The notes under the pieces were generated by a model, which saw nothing but the letters and a program-made list of their open reading frames with translations, was not told the origin of the DNA and did not search any database. A program made the translations under genes and the position numbers. From Hyphomicrobiales bacterium (GTDB lineage: Bacteria > Pseudomonadota > Alphaproteobacteria > Rhizobiales > Rhizobiaceae), in NCBI GenBank assembly GCA_900469965.1, contig UBZP01000017.1:62001-126000 (forward strand): a stretch of 64,000 bases of DNA. The letters run 5' to 3'. Below are positions 33,544 through 42,753 of the stretch, piece by piece; position 1 is the stretch's first letter; every line of letters begins with the position of its first letter.

Positions 33544-36159
33544 ATGGTCAACATCACGATCGACGGACAGACGCTGGAGATTGAGGCCGGATCGACCGTG
33601 CTCCAGGCCGCCGAGCGGCTGGGCATCGCGGTCCCGACCTTCTGCTACATGAAGCGGCTGCCGCCGCTCGCCTCCTGCCGCATGTGCCTGGTGGAGATCG
33701 AGGGGTTGCGGCGGCTGCAGCCGTCCTGCGCCACGGCCGTCACCGACGGGATGGTGGTGCGGACGAACACGCCGCTGATCGAGGAGACGCGCGCCTCCAT
33801 GCTCGACATGCTGCTCGCAAACCACCCGCTCGACTGTCCGATCTGCGACAAGGGCGGCGAGTGCGAACTGCAGGACATGGTGATGGCCTACGGGCCCCGG
33901 AGAAGCGGCTTCCACGATTCCAAGCGCGTGTTCCACTCGAAGGACATTCGCCTCAGCCCGGTCGTCATCATGAACGTCAACCGCTGCATCCAGTGCCAGC
34001 GTTGCGTGCGGATGTGCGAGGAGGTTGTCGGCGCCGTCGCGCTGGGCACGGTCGAAAAGGGCATGGACACGGCCGTCACCGGCTTCGAAGGCAGCCTGGC
34101 GAGCTGCGACCAGTGCGGCAACTGCATCGAGGTCTGCCCGGTCGGAGCGCTGATGAGCTTCCCCTACCGCTACAAGGCGCGGCCCTGGGACCTCGCCGAG
34201 ACCGATACGATCTGCCCCCATTGCGGCACCGGCTGCCAGCTCACCGTCGGTGCGCGCAAGGGCGAGTTCATGCGGGTCCGCTCGGATTGGGAACACGGGA
34301 TGAACCGCGAGACGCTCTGCGTGCGCGGCCGCTTCGGCCTCGACTTCATCGATGGCTCGGCTCGGATCAAGCGGCCGATGATCCGCCGCGACGGCGTGCT
34401 CGTTCCCGTGTCCTGGGAGGAGGCCGGCGCGTATCTGCGCCAGCGCCTGCCGGCCGTCGAAAGCAAGGCTTGCGGCGGTCTGGCCTCGCCGCGGCTGCCG
34501 AACGAGGTGCTCTACCAGTTCCAGAAGCTGATGCGGACCGTATTCCGCACCAACAACATCGACTGCTCGTCGCGCTGGTCTACCCCGGTCGACACGCTTG
34601 CTCCGCTGGTGGCGGCTCACTACACCCGCGCCCCGCTCGAGGAACTGATCGGCAGGGACTGCGTGCTGGTCGTGGGCGGCAACGTGACCGAGGAGAACCC
34701 CGTCACCGAATACCTGCTGCGCGACGCCGCGCGGCGGCGGCAGGCCGGGTTGCTGATGCTTTCGGCGCGGCCGTCCCGTCTGGACGCCGATGCCCGCGCG
34801 GTGGTTCGCGTAACCCCTGGCGGCGAGGCCGCGGCCCTCGGCGCGGTGGTGGCCCATCTCGCGGCCGCGGCCGGCCCGGCCCTGCCTGGCGACGTCGCCG
34901 CCATGATCGGCGGGCCGGGCAGCGAGCCGACCATGGCCGCCGGCGGCGACCAACTCGATGGCCTGGCGACCGCGCTCACAGATGGCGGCAGCGTCACCCT
35001 GCTTGTCAGCGCCGACATCCTGAGGGCGCCATCGGCGCGCGCGACGCTGGAGCAGATCGGCAACTGCCTGCAGGTGCTCCGCACCCTCGGCAAGGCGCCG
35101 GCGATGCAGTTCCTTTTCGACCGCGCCAACCAGCTGGGCGCATGGGACATGGGCGCTCTGCCCTTGGCACTGCCGGGATTGCGCGACATCGCCGACAATG
35201 CGGCGCACGCGGCGTTCGAGCGGGCCTGGGGCGTCGCAATTCCGTCCGAACCGGGTGCGGATTTCGACGCGATGCTGGACCTTTGCGACAACGGGAAAAT
35301 GGGCACGCTCTACATCGTCGGGAGCGATCCCCTGATGTGCTATCCCGACCGGCATTTCGCGCAGCGGGCGCTTGCGGCAGCGGATTTCCTGATCGTCCAG
35401 GACGCATTCCTCACCGATACGGCGGGGCTGGCGGACGTGGTTCTGCCCGCAGCGAGCTACGGCGAGGAACCGGGCACCTTCACCAACAACGAGGGCCGGA
35501 TCCAGATGGTGCGCAAGTTCCGCGAGCCTGCCTTCGAGGCACGGGGCAACCTGGCGATCTTCGACTTCGTCGCGGCGCTCCACGACCACACGCTGCAGCC
35601 GTCGACGCAGGGCGAAATCTTCGACGAGATCGCCCGGCTGGTGCCCGCCTACGCGGGGCTCACCCAGGACGGGCTTGGCCGCGACGGTGCCTTTACCAGG
35701 GCGGGCCGGACAGAACCGGTCGGGCGGTTCTTCGCCCCGCCGCCGGCGCCCGTGGTCCCCGGCGAGATGATGCTGATCGTCGGCAACGGCCTGTTCCACA
35801 ACGGATATCTGACCGGGCATTCGGAGATCCTCAACACGGTCGCCGACGACCCCTATGTGGAGATGGGTGCGCAGGATGCCGCCGAGCGGGCCCTCCTGGA
35901 CGGCGACCAGGTGGTCGTGCGATCCGCGCAAGGGGACCTGACGGCGAAGCTGAAGCTCAACAGGCGTTTTCCCAAGGGGCTGGTTTTCGTACCCGAAAAT
36001 TACAGGGCCCTGCGCCTCAACAGCCTGATGCGGCGCGGCGAGTATCCCTGTCCGGTGGAGGTTGAAAGGGCGCCCGGTGTTGTCGGGGTCGTCCCGATCG
36101 CGGGCCTGGGAGCCGGAGCGCAGGATTTGGCTCAGGGCCTGCCCGGCGGCACCTCCTGA
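33544..36159 (+). CDS. nuoG: NADH-quinone oxidoreductase subunit G (long form with N7 ligands)
   Basis: 871 residues. N-terminal 2Fe-2S cysteines (CYMKRLPPLASCRMC ... SCAT), the HxxxC site in HPLDCPICDKGGEC, two 4Fe-4S motifs (CIQCQRCVRMC and CDQCGNCIEVCP), then CPHCGTGC with LCVRGRFG, the four ligands of the optional N7 cluster. A molybdopterin-oxidoreductase fold follows, ending in a dinucleotide-binding-like domain (EMGAQDAAERALLDGDQVVV). Typical alphaproteobacterial NuoG is about 690 residues and lacks N7, so this resembles the E. coli/Thermus form. It ends 15 bases from the convergent CBS gene. Confidence 0.96.
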   Translation: MVNITIDGQTLEIEAGSTVLQAAERLGIAVPTFCYMKRLPPLASCRMCLVEIEGLRRLQPSCATAVTDGMVVRTNTPLIEETRASMLDMLLANHPLDCPICDKGGECELQDMVMAYGPRRSGFHDSKRVFHSKDIRLSPVVIMNVNRCIQCQRCVRMCEEVVGAVALGTVEKGMDTAVTGFEGSLASCDQCGNCIEVCPVGALMSFPYRYKARPWDLAETDTICPHCGTGCQLTVGARKGEFMRVRSDWEHGMNRETLCVRGRFGLDFIDGSARIKRPMIRRDGVLVPVSWEEAGAYLRQRLPAVESKACGGLASPRLPNEVLYQFQKLMRTVFRTNNIDCSSRWSTPVDTLAPLVAAHYTRAPLEELIGRDCVLVVGGNVTEENPVTEYLLRDAARRRQAGLLMLSARPSRLDADARAVVRVTPGGEAAALGAVVAHLAAAAGPALPGDVAAMIGGPGSEPTMAAGGDQLDGLATALTDGGSVTLLVSADILRAPSARATLEQIGNCLQVLRTLGKAPAMQFLFDRANQLGAWDMGALPLALPGLRDIADNAAHAAFERAWGVAIPSEPGADFDAMLDLCDNGKMGTLYIVGSDPLMCYPDRHFAQRALAAADFLIVQDAFLTDTAGLADVVLPAASYGEEPGTFTNNEGRIQMVRKFREPAFEARGNLAIFDFVAALHDHTLQPSTQGEIFDEIARLVPAYAGLTQDGLGRDGAFTRAGRTEPVGRFFAPPPAPVVPGEMMLIVGNGLFHNGYLTGHSEILNTVADDPYVEMGAQDAAERALLDGDQVVVRSAQGDLTAKLKLNRRFPKGLVFVPENYRALRLNSLMRRGEYPCPVEVERAPGVVGVVPIAGLGAGAQDLAQGLPGGTS

Positions 36160-36174
36160 CCGGTCCGGCCGCCG

Positions 36175-36615
36175 TCAGTGATAGTAGGTTCCGGAAATGT
36201 AGTCGTGCAGGTCCTGCTCGGTGCGCATCGCCTCCTCCAGCCGGTGCTTGACCACGTCGCCGATGCTGACGATGCCGGCAAGGGCGTCGCCGTCCATGAC
36301 CAGCACGTGGCGCGTGCGGCGTTCGGTCATGATGGCCATCGCCACCGGCAGTATGTCCTGCGGCGAACAGGTCGCGACGTTGAGGTTCATGATGTCTGCG
36401 ACCCGCATCAGCGGAGCCTCGGTTCCGTATCTGGCGACGGCATTGCAGCAGTCCCGTTCCGATACCGTCCCCAGGCATTCCCCCCGGGACCGGCCGACGA
36501 CCACGAAGCCGATGTTGTTGTCGCGAAACAGCCGCAGCACTTCCAGCATCGTCTGGTCCGGACTGACCGAGATGACCTCGGGCGACTTGCCCTTCAGGAT
36601 TTGGTAGACCAGCAT
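36175..36615 (-). CDS. CBS-domain protein linked to nuoHI
   Basis: 146 residues made of two CBS units (VISVSPDQTMLEVLRLFRDN and NVATCSPQDILPVAMAIMTE, each ending in a GTVSERD / GIVSIGDVV strand). CBS pairs bind adenine nucleotides such as AMP, ATP or NAD(H). AGGAGG precedes the ATG. It is the last gene after nuoH and nuoI on the minus strand, 42 bases after nuoI, so it may sense energy charge or redox state for this complex (inference). Confidence 0.9.
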   Translation of the reverse strand: MLVYQILKGKSPEVISVSPDQTMLEVLRLFRDNNIGFVVVGRSRGECLGTVSERDCCNAVARYGTEAPLMRVADIMNLNVATCSPQDILPVAMAIMTERRTRHVLVMDGDALAGIVSIGDVVKHRLEEAMRTEQDLHDYISGTYYH

Positions 36616-36657
36616 CCGTGCCTCCTGTCTGCGCGCCCGGTCCGGGTGTGCGCGCGT

Positions 36658-37224
36658 TCATGTGCGTCTGATATTCCGCCACCAGTTGTAGCCCCGCGGC
36701 TCGTTCGTCTCGACCAGCACGTCCTTTTGGGTGTTCAGGCGCGCGGCGACCACGCCGCCGCCGGTCGCCGCCTTGCCCGGCTTGGCGAGCAGGTCGTCGC
36801 GGCCGATCACGAGGTCGCGGGAGGAGAAGCTGGAGAATTCGTATTGCTGGCCAAGCGCGATGGCGTCTGCAGGGCAGGCGTCCTCGCAAAGTCCGCAAAA
36901 CAGGCATCGGGCCGTGTCGATCTCGAACTTCGCCGGATGGCGATTGCCGTTCTCGTCCTCGTAGGGGACGACCTCGATGCAGTCGCAGGGACAGATCCGC
37001 GCGCAGAGCTCACAGGCGACGCATTTGATCTCGCCCGCTTCGTCGCGCTTGAGGAAATGGTGCCCGCGGTAGCGCGCATAGGGGAGCCATTTCTCCTTGT
37101 CCGGATACTGCATGGTCACGGATCTGGAGAACATGTAGCCGAACGTCAGCGCGAGGCCATTCGCCAGATCGGCGAAAAACGCCCAACCGATCCACGTCCC
37201 AGCTCTGTCCAGTGCGCGCGACAT
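36658..37224 (-). CDS. nuoI: NADH-quinone oxidoreductase subunit I
   Basis: 188 residues with two 4Fe-4S motifs for N6a and N6b (CVACELCARICPCDC and CLFCGLCEDACP). The N-terminal segment anchors it to NuoH. It is on the strand opposite to nuoJ-G, directly after nuoH. Confidence 0.97.
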   Translation of the reverse strand: MSRALDRAGTWIGWAFFADLANGLALTFGYMFSRSVTMQYPDKEKWLPYARYRGHHFLKRDEAGEIKCVACELCARICPCDCIEVVPYEDENGNRHPAKFEIDTARCLFCGLCEDACPADAIALGQQYEFSSFSSRDLVIGRDDLLAKPGKAATGGGVVAARLNTQKDVLVETNEPRGYNWWRNIRRT

Positions 37225-37254
37225 CGCCGCCCCGTTCCGGAGCCGCTGCGGCTC

Positions 37255-38241
37255 CTAAGAGATAGCAACACCAGTGATAATTATGTTCGCCAACGACAGC
37301 GGAAGCAAGACTTTCCAGCCGATCGCCATCAGCTGATCGTAGCGGTAGCGCGGGAAGGTGAAGCGGAACCACATGAACAGGTAGACGAAGAACGCCACCT
37401 TGAGCACGAACCAGACGAGCGGCGGCAGGGGGACCAGCACGCCGTTCCAGCCGCCGAAGAACAGGATCACCGTCAGGACCGACACCAGCAGCATGATGAC
37501 GTATTCGCTGACCATGAACAGCGCGAAGCGGATCCCGCTGTATTCGGTATGGAACCCCGCGCCGAGATCGCCTTCCGCTTCCGAAAGGTCGAAAGGAATG
37601 CGCTGCGCTTCGGCGAGCCCGGCGACGAAGAAGACGAAGAAGCCGACCGGCTGGTAGACGACGTTCCAGAGATCGGCCTGTGCGCGCACGATGTCGAGCA
37701 GGCTCATGGATTGCGCCAGCATGACCACCCCGATCACCGCAAACCCCATGGGGATCTCGTAGCTAATCATTTGCGCGCAGGTCCTGAGGCTGCCGAGGAC
37801 GGCGTATTTGCTGTTGGCGGCCCAGCCACCGAAGATGACGCCGTAGACCTCGATGCCGATCACCGCGATGACGAAGAGAAGCGCCACGTTCATGTCGGAG
37901 AGGTATAGCGTGATCTCGGTGCCGCGGACCGAAATGCTCTCGCCGAAAGGGATCGCGACGAACACCACGAAGGGCGGGGCGAGCGCCAGGATCGGCGCCA
38001 GCTTGAACAGGAACCGGTCGGCCTCGGCGGGAATGTGATCCTCCTTGGTCAGGAGCTTGATGCCGTCCGCCACCGGTTGCAGCAGGCCGTGCCACCCCAC
38101 CCGCATCGGCCCCATGCGCTGCTGGATGTGCCCGGCGATCTTGCGTTCCAGCCAGGTCAGCGGCAAGGGCAGCAACAGCAGGATCGCAATCAGAAACGCG
38201 ACCTTGAAGACGATCAGACCAAGGGCAACGACAGTCTCCAT
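37255..38241 (-). CDS. nuoH: NADH-quinone oxidoreductase subunit H
   Basis: 328 residues, eight helices. Conserved blocks RMGPMRVGWHGLLQPVADGIK, the acidic loop LSEAEGDLGAGFHTEYSG near the quinone channel, and LMWFRFTFPRYRYDQLM. It starts the minus-strand operon nuoH-nuoI-CBS. An upstream region of 182 bases separates it from the SDR gene. Confidence 0.97.
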   Translation of the reverse strand: METVVALGLIVFKVAFLIAILLLLPLPLTWLERKIAGHIQQRMGPMRVGWHGLLQPVADGIKLLTKEDHIPAEADRFLFKLAPILALAPPFVVFVAIPFGESISVRGTEITLYLSDMNVALLFVIAVIGIEVYGVIFGGWAANSKYAVLGSLRTCAQMISYEIPMGFAVIGVVMLAQSMSLLDIVRAQADLWNVVYQPVGFFVFFVAGLAEAQRIPFDLSEAEGDLGAGFHTEYSGIRFALFMVSEYVIMLLVSVLTVILFFGGWNGVLVPLPPLVWFVLKVAFFVYLFMWFRFTFPRYRYDQLMAIGWKVLLPLSLANIIITGVAIS

Positions 38242-38423
38242 GATCCGCGGCTACTTTGCGACGGGTTGAAACCTGCGACCGGATCCAAGTTTATATCACA
38301 CACCGACCTTCAAATGCACGGGCACGGCGGGATGTGCCATTTGCCATGCCCCTTCGTCGAGATAGACGTCGAGCGGAAAGCGCATTTGTCTATGAACGGC
38401 TCTCTCTCCGGACGCCCCCGCGA

Positions 38424-39209
38424 TCACGACATGATCAGGCCGCCATCGACGTTGATCGTCTGGCCGGTGATGTAGGCCGCGTCGGCGGAGGCGAGGAATG
38501 CCACGAGGGCGGCGACTTCGGCCGGGGTGCCGGCGCGGCCCATCGGAATGCCCTCGACCCACTCGGCCATCAGTTCGCCGGGACCGTATTCCCCGAGCAT
38601 CTGTCCCCAGACGCGGTCGTTGTAGTCCCACATCTCGGTGTGGATGATGCCGGGGCAAATGGCGTTGGCGGTGATGCCCTCGCGGGCAAGTTCCTTGGCC
38701 AGGCTCTGCGTCAGGCCGACGACGCCGAATTTCGAGGCGGCGTAGTGCGGGGTGTAGATGAAGCCCTGGCGGGCCTGGCCGGAGGCGGTGTTGATCAGCC
38801 GGCCCTTCGTGCCGCTGGCGCGAAAACGGCGGATCGCCTCCTGGCAGCAGAGGAAGACGCCCTTGGTGTTGACGTCGAGGTTCAGGTCCCATTCGCGCTC
38901 GGTCAGGTCCTGCACCTTGGCGATGGTGATGACGCCGGCGTTCTGGACGGAGACGGAGATCGCGCCGAGCCTGGCCTCGGCCTCGCCATAGGCTTCCTTC
39001 ACGGCCGCCGCATCCGTCACGTCCAGCACGAGGCCGAGCACCTCGGCACCGGTGTCCGCGGCGAGCGCATCGGCTGCGGCCGGCGTGTCCTTTTCGATCG
39101 CCGCGATGGCAACTTTCGCGCCTTCCTCGGCGAAGCGCCTGGCGATGCCGCGCCCGATGCCCTTGTTTCCCCCGGTGACGAAAACCGTCTGGCCTGCAAA
39201 ACGTCTCAT
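38424..39209 (-). CDS. Short-chain dehydrogenase/reductase (sugar/polyol type)
   Basis: 261 residues, classical SDR: TGGNKGIGRG cofactor site, VQNAGV in place of NNAG, LINTASGQA serine region and YAASKFG catalytic Y-x3-K; the C terminus INVDGGLIMS is family-typical. GGAGAG precedes the ATG. It is the last gene of the minus-strand module with a SorC regulator, FGGY kinase and transketolase, so it probably oxidises a polyol or sugar alcohol. Confidence 0.9.
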   Translation of the reverse strand: MRRFAGQTVFVTGGNKGIGRGIARRFAEEGAKVAIAAIEKDTPAAADALAADTGAEVLGLVLDVTDAAAVKEAYGEAEARLGAISVSVQNAGVITIAKVQDLTEREWDLNLDVNTKGVFLCCQEAIRRFRASGTKGRLINTASGQARQGFIYTPHYAASKFGVVGLTQSLAKELAREGITANAICPGIIHTEMWDYNDRVWGQMLGEYGPGELMAEWVEGIPMGRAGTPAEVAALVAFLASADAAYITGQTINVDGGLIMS

Positions 39210-39258
39210 GGTCTTCTCTCCATAGTGCGCAGCAGGCCGAGGACCGGTCCGGAATGGA

Positions 39259-40209
39259 TCAGGCCGTGAGCCGAGCTGCCGTGAACTTGTCGGTGACGAG
39301 CACATCGATGATGCCCAGTTTCAGGGCGCCGGCGATGGCCTCTGTCTTCGATTCCCCGCCCGCAAGGGCGATGACGCGGTCGGTCTTGCGCAGGTCTTCC
39401 AGCGAGATGCCGATGACCCGCTCGTTGAGCGGGGTCTCCACCGGTCTGCCGTCCTTGTCGTAGAACCGGTAGGAGATCTCGCCGACGGCGCCGGCCTCGT
39501 GCAGCATCGCCATTTCCTGGCGGGAGAACGTGTTGCCGGAGCGCGCCAGGAGCTCGGACGGCTCCACCGCGCCGACGCCGATGATGGCGAGGCTGAGGCG
39601 GCCGAACAGGTCCATGGTTTCGCGCACGACCGGGTCGGCCAGCATGACGAGCTTGGCTTCGCGTGACGAGGTGATGCCTTGCACGAGCAGCAGCCGCGGC
39701 TCGCCGCCGGTGAGCTTTGCCAGGCGCGCCGTGAGCTGGGTGGCATGGGTCTGGACCGAGGCGTCGCCCATGCCGCCGAGGATCTGGACGATGTATTTGG
39801 CCTTGGCGTTCTTGAGCGGGTGGATGTTGTCCACCATGCGCAGGATGGTCTGGCTCCAGCTCGAGACGCCGATGATCTCGTCCTGTTGCAGCGTGACCTC
39901 GAGGAAATGGGCGGCCGCCTCGCCGATGCGGGCCATGATCGCGCCGTCGCGGTCTTCCGAACAGTCGATGACGATCGCCTCCGTCAGACCGTAGCGCCCG
40001 CGCAGCGCCGTTTCGAGCTCGGCGAAGGTGCCCGCCGGCGGGATCACCGTGGTGCGGACGATGTCCTCCTGCTCGGCCCTCTTCAGCATGCGCGAGACCG
40101 TCGCCTGCGACATGTGCATGATCTCGGCGATCTCGGCCTGCCGCCTGCCTTCGATATGATACATCTGGGCGATGCGGGCGATCAGTCGCAGCTCGTTGAG
40201 CCGTCCCAT
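39259..40209 (-). CDS. SorC-family (DeoR-like) sugar-responsive regulator
   Basis: 316 residues. Helix-turn-helix at about 20-45 (GRRQAEIAEIMHMSQATVSRMLKRAEQ) read in two parts; the rest is the sugar-phosphate-sensing domain of SorC proteins (IGVSSWSQTILRMV, VQILGGMGD, GRLSLAIIGVGAVEPS, VIALAGGESKTEAIAGAL). An 18-bp palindrome lies 12 bases upstream of its start. It likely controls its own operon and the divergent ABC importer. Confidence 0.92.
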   Translation of the reverse strand: MGRLNELRLIARIAQMYHIEGRRQAEIAEIMHMSQATVSRMLKRAEQEDIVRTTVIPPAGTFAELETALRGRYGLTEAIVIDCSEDRDGAIMARIGEAAAHFLEVTLQQDEIIGVSSWSQTILRMVDNIHPLKNAKAKYIVQILGGMGDASVQTHATQLTARLAKLTGGEPRLLLVQGITSSREAKLVMLADPVVRETMDLFGRLSLAIIGVGAVEPSELLARSGNTFSRQEMAMLHEAGAVGEISYRFYDKDGRPVETPLNERVIGISLEDLRKTDRVIALAGGESKTEAIAGALKLGIIDVLVTDKFTAARLTA

Positions 40210-40221
40210 GGGGTTCTCCGT

Positions 40222-40239
40222 AGTGAATTTTTATTCACT
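40222..40239. promoter_or_regulatory. Candidate SorC operator
   Basis: Perfect palindrome AGTGAATTTTTATTCACT (7-bp arms, TTTT centre), overlapping the kinase stop codon and just upstream of the SorC-family gene. Related AT-rich sequence occurs at 43571-43590. Confidence 0.55.
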
Positions 40240-41700
40240 CATAGTGGAAGGACCCGGAACGGTCGAGCGGTAGATTGCATCCCTCCAGACGAGGAGGCGA
40301 TCCGCAGCGTCTCCGGCGCGCGGCAGGATGGGATTGCCGGCGCGTGGCAGGGCGGCGATGGCGGCCAGATCCGGCCAGACGCCGAGGGAAAGGCCGGCGA
40401 GGTAGGCAGCTCCCAGCGCCGAGGCTTCGGGCGCATCGCATTGGGTGATCACGTGGTCCAGCGTGTCGGCGATGCATTGCATGAGGAAGGTGTTCTGGCT
40501 CGGGCCGCCATCGGCATAGAGACGACCGAGCGGCGTCGGCGATTGCGCCGACATGGCCTTGAAGACGTCATGAACCTGGAAGGCCATGGAATCGGTCACG
40601 GCGCGGGCCATCTGCGCGCGGGTGGTGTTGAAGGTGATGCCCGAGAACAGCGCGCGCGCATCGGCCTGCCAGTAGGGCGCGCCGAGGCCGACGAAGGCCG
40701 GCACGAAACCGGGACCGCCCGGCTCGGCGGTGGCGGCGAGATCGGTCAGGGCCTGCACGTCCGGCAGGCCCAGCATCCCGGCCATCCAGGGCAGGGCCGC
40801 GGCCGAGACGAGGATGTTGCCCTCGAAGGCATAGGTCGGCCGCCCGTCGATCGACCAGGCGATCGTCGTGGTGATGCCCTGCTGCGGGGGGATGAAGCCT
40901 GGAAGCGTCGTCATGATCGACGAGCCGGTGCCGAAGGTGACCTTGCTGTCGCCGGGGTTGAAGGCGCCGTGGCCGAACAGGGCGGCATGGCTGTCGCCGA
41001 TGGCGGACGCGATCGGGGTTCCGTCTTTCAACCCCGGAACGTTCTTCGTCACGCCGAAGCGCGAAGCGCTGTCGCGCACCTCGGGCAGGGCGGACTTTCC
41101 GACGCCGAACAAGTCGCAGAGTTCGTCGCTCCAGGACTTCCGGTTCAGGTCGAAGAGCTGGCTGCGCGCGGCATTGGCGGCATCGCAGGCATGGACGGCG
41201 CCGCCGGTGAAGCAGTGGATCAGCCAGGCGTCGATCGTGCCGAGCCGCGCCTTGCGACCCGCCGGCACCCGATCGAGCAGCCACTTCATCTTGGGGCCGG
41301 GGAACATCGGATCGATCGGCAGGCCGGTGAGTGCCTGCACGCGGGGGGCATGGCCTGCGGCGATCAGTTCGGCACAGGCTGCCGTGCTGCGGCGGCACTG
41401 CCAGCTGACCACCGGGCCGAGCGGCTCTCCGGTTTCGGCATCCCAGACGGTGACGGACTCGCGCTGGTTGGAAACGGCGATCCCGAGGATATCGACGGTG
41501 GGGCCTGCCTGCAGGCAGGCGGCGATGGCCTCGCATACGGATTGCCACAGGCGCAGCGGGCTCTGCTCCACCCAGCCGGGTTGCGGGTGTTCGATGCCAA
41601 CCGGAGAGGCGCCGCGCGACAGGATGTCGCCGGTCGTGGACACGAGCACGGCCTTGGAGTTGGTGGTGCCCTGGTCGATGGCGAGAATGGCGGTCGTCAT
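40231..41700 (-). CDS. FGGY-family carbohydrate kinase
   Basis: 489 residues. N-terminal phosphate loop AIDQGTTNSKAVLV, SWQCRRSTA and the C-terminal ADGGPSQNTFLMQCIAD and CDAPEASALGAAYLAG motifs define an FGGY kinase near glycerol, xylulose and erythritol kinases. It would phosphorylate the product of the SDR or the imported polyol. It sits between transketolase and the SorC regulator in one operon. Confidence 0.93.
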   Translation of the reverse strand: MTTAILAIDQGTTNSKAVLVSTTGDILSRGASPVGIEHPQPGWVEQSPLRLWQSVCEAIAACLQAGPTVDILGIAVSNQRESVTVWDAETGEPLGPVVSWQCRRSTAACAELIAAGHAPRVQALTGLPIDPMFPGPKMKWLLDRVPAGRKARLGTIDAWLIHCFTGGAVHACDAANAARSQLFDLNRKSWSDELCDLFGVGKSALPEVRDSASRFGVTKNVPGLKDGTPIASAIGDSHAALFGHGAFNPGDSKVTFGTGSSIMTTLPGFIPPQQGITTTIAWSIDGRPTYAFEGNILVSAAALPWMAGMLGLPDVQALTDLAATAEPGGPGFVPAFVGLGAPYWQADARALFSGITFNTTRAQMARAVTDSMAFQVHDVFKAMSAQSPTPLGRLYADGGPSQNTFLMQCIADTLDHVITQCDAPEASALGAAYLAGLSLGVWPDLAAIAALPRAGNPILPRAGDAADRLLVWRDAIYRSTVPGPSTMSE

Positions 41701-41781
41701 GGCAGCTCCGGAAAGCGGAAATAGGGGGCGCGGCGAACGGGAGGACTTGCCGCGCCCGGCACGAAATCTAAACGCGCACGC

Positions 41782-42753
41782 TCATGCGCGGGAAGACTTT
41801 CGTGCAATCAATGCAACCGCCGCCTCGGCAATTGCGGCAGGCGACATGCCGAATTCGTCCAGCAGGAATTCGGCCGATCCGGTGGGCGCGAAGATGCCCG
41901 GCACGCCGAGGATCTTCATCGGCACCGGGGCGTCGGAGACGACGAATTCCGCGATTGCCGAACCCAGCCCGCCGATCGTCGAATGCTCTTCCGCCGTCAG
42001 GATGGCGCCGGTGTCGCGCGCTGCCGCCGAAATGGACTCGACATCGAGCGGTCGGACGGTCGCCATGTTGAGAACGCGTGCCTCGATGCCCTTGCCGGCG
42101 AGAATATCGGCGGCCTTCATCATGCGGTGGGTCACGGTGCCGTTGGCGATCAGGGTGATCGCGTCGCCGTCGCGCAGCAAATTGGCCTTGCCGAGCTCGA
42201 ACGTGTGGCCGGCCGGCAGCAGATCGGGGACGCCGACACGCGACAGGCGCAGGAACACCGGACCGTCGTGGCCTGCGGCCCATTCCACGGCGGCGGCGGT
42301 TTCGATCGAGTCGCAGGGGGCGACGACCGGAAGGTTCGGCAGCACGCGGGTCCAGGCGAAATCCTCGATGGAGTGATGCGTCGGGCCGAGTTCGCCATAG
42401 GCCATGCCGGAAGAGATGCCGACCAGCTTCACATTGGCGTTCGAATAGGCGATGTCCGCCTTGATCTGTTCCAGCGAACGGCCGGTCAAGAAGCAGGCGG
42501 CGCCACAGACGAAGGGCAGGAGCCCGCCGTTCGCCAGGCCGGCGCCGACACCGACCATGTTCTGTTCGGCAATGCCGACATTGACCAGCCGATCCGGCCA
42601 TTTCGCTTTGAAGCCGCCGAGCTTCGAGGACCCGACCGAATCGTTGCAGACGGCCACGATCCTGGAATTGTCGGCGCCGAGACGCTCCAGCACGGCCACG
42701 AAGGCGTCACGGCAGTCGTGGAGCTTGGGGGCAGGGGTCACGGCATTCATCAC
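41782..42753 (-). CDS. Transketolase, C-terminal subunit
   Basis: 323 residues covering the pyrimidine-binding and C-terminal transketolase domains (VNVGIAEQNMVGVGAGLANGG with the catalytic glutamate, TEEHSTIGGLGSAIAE). It works with the N-terminal subunit encoded just upstream, whose gene overlaps by 4 bases. Split transketolases are common in sugar-catabolic clusters and transfer two-carbon units between ketose and aldose phosphates. Confidence 0.93.
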   Translation of the reverse strand: MMNAVTPAPKLHDCRDAFVAVLERLGADNSRIVAVCNDSVGSSKLGGFKAKWPDRLVNVGIAEQNMVGVGAGLANGGLLPFVCGAACFLTGRSLEQIKADIAYSNANVKLVGISSGMAYGELGPTHHSIEDFAWTRVLPNLPVVAPCDSIETAAAVEWAAGHDGPVFLRLSRVGVPDLLPAGHTFELGKANLLRDGDAITLIANGTVTHRMMKAADILAGKGIEARVLNMATVRPLDVESISAAARDTGAILTAEEHSTIGGLGSAIAEFVVSDAPVPMKILGVPGIFAPTGSAEFLLDEFGMSPAAIAEAAVALIARKSSRA

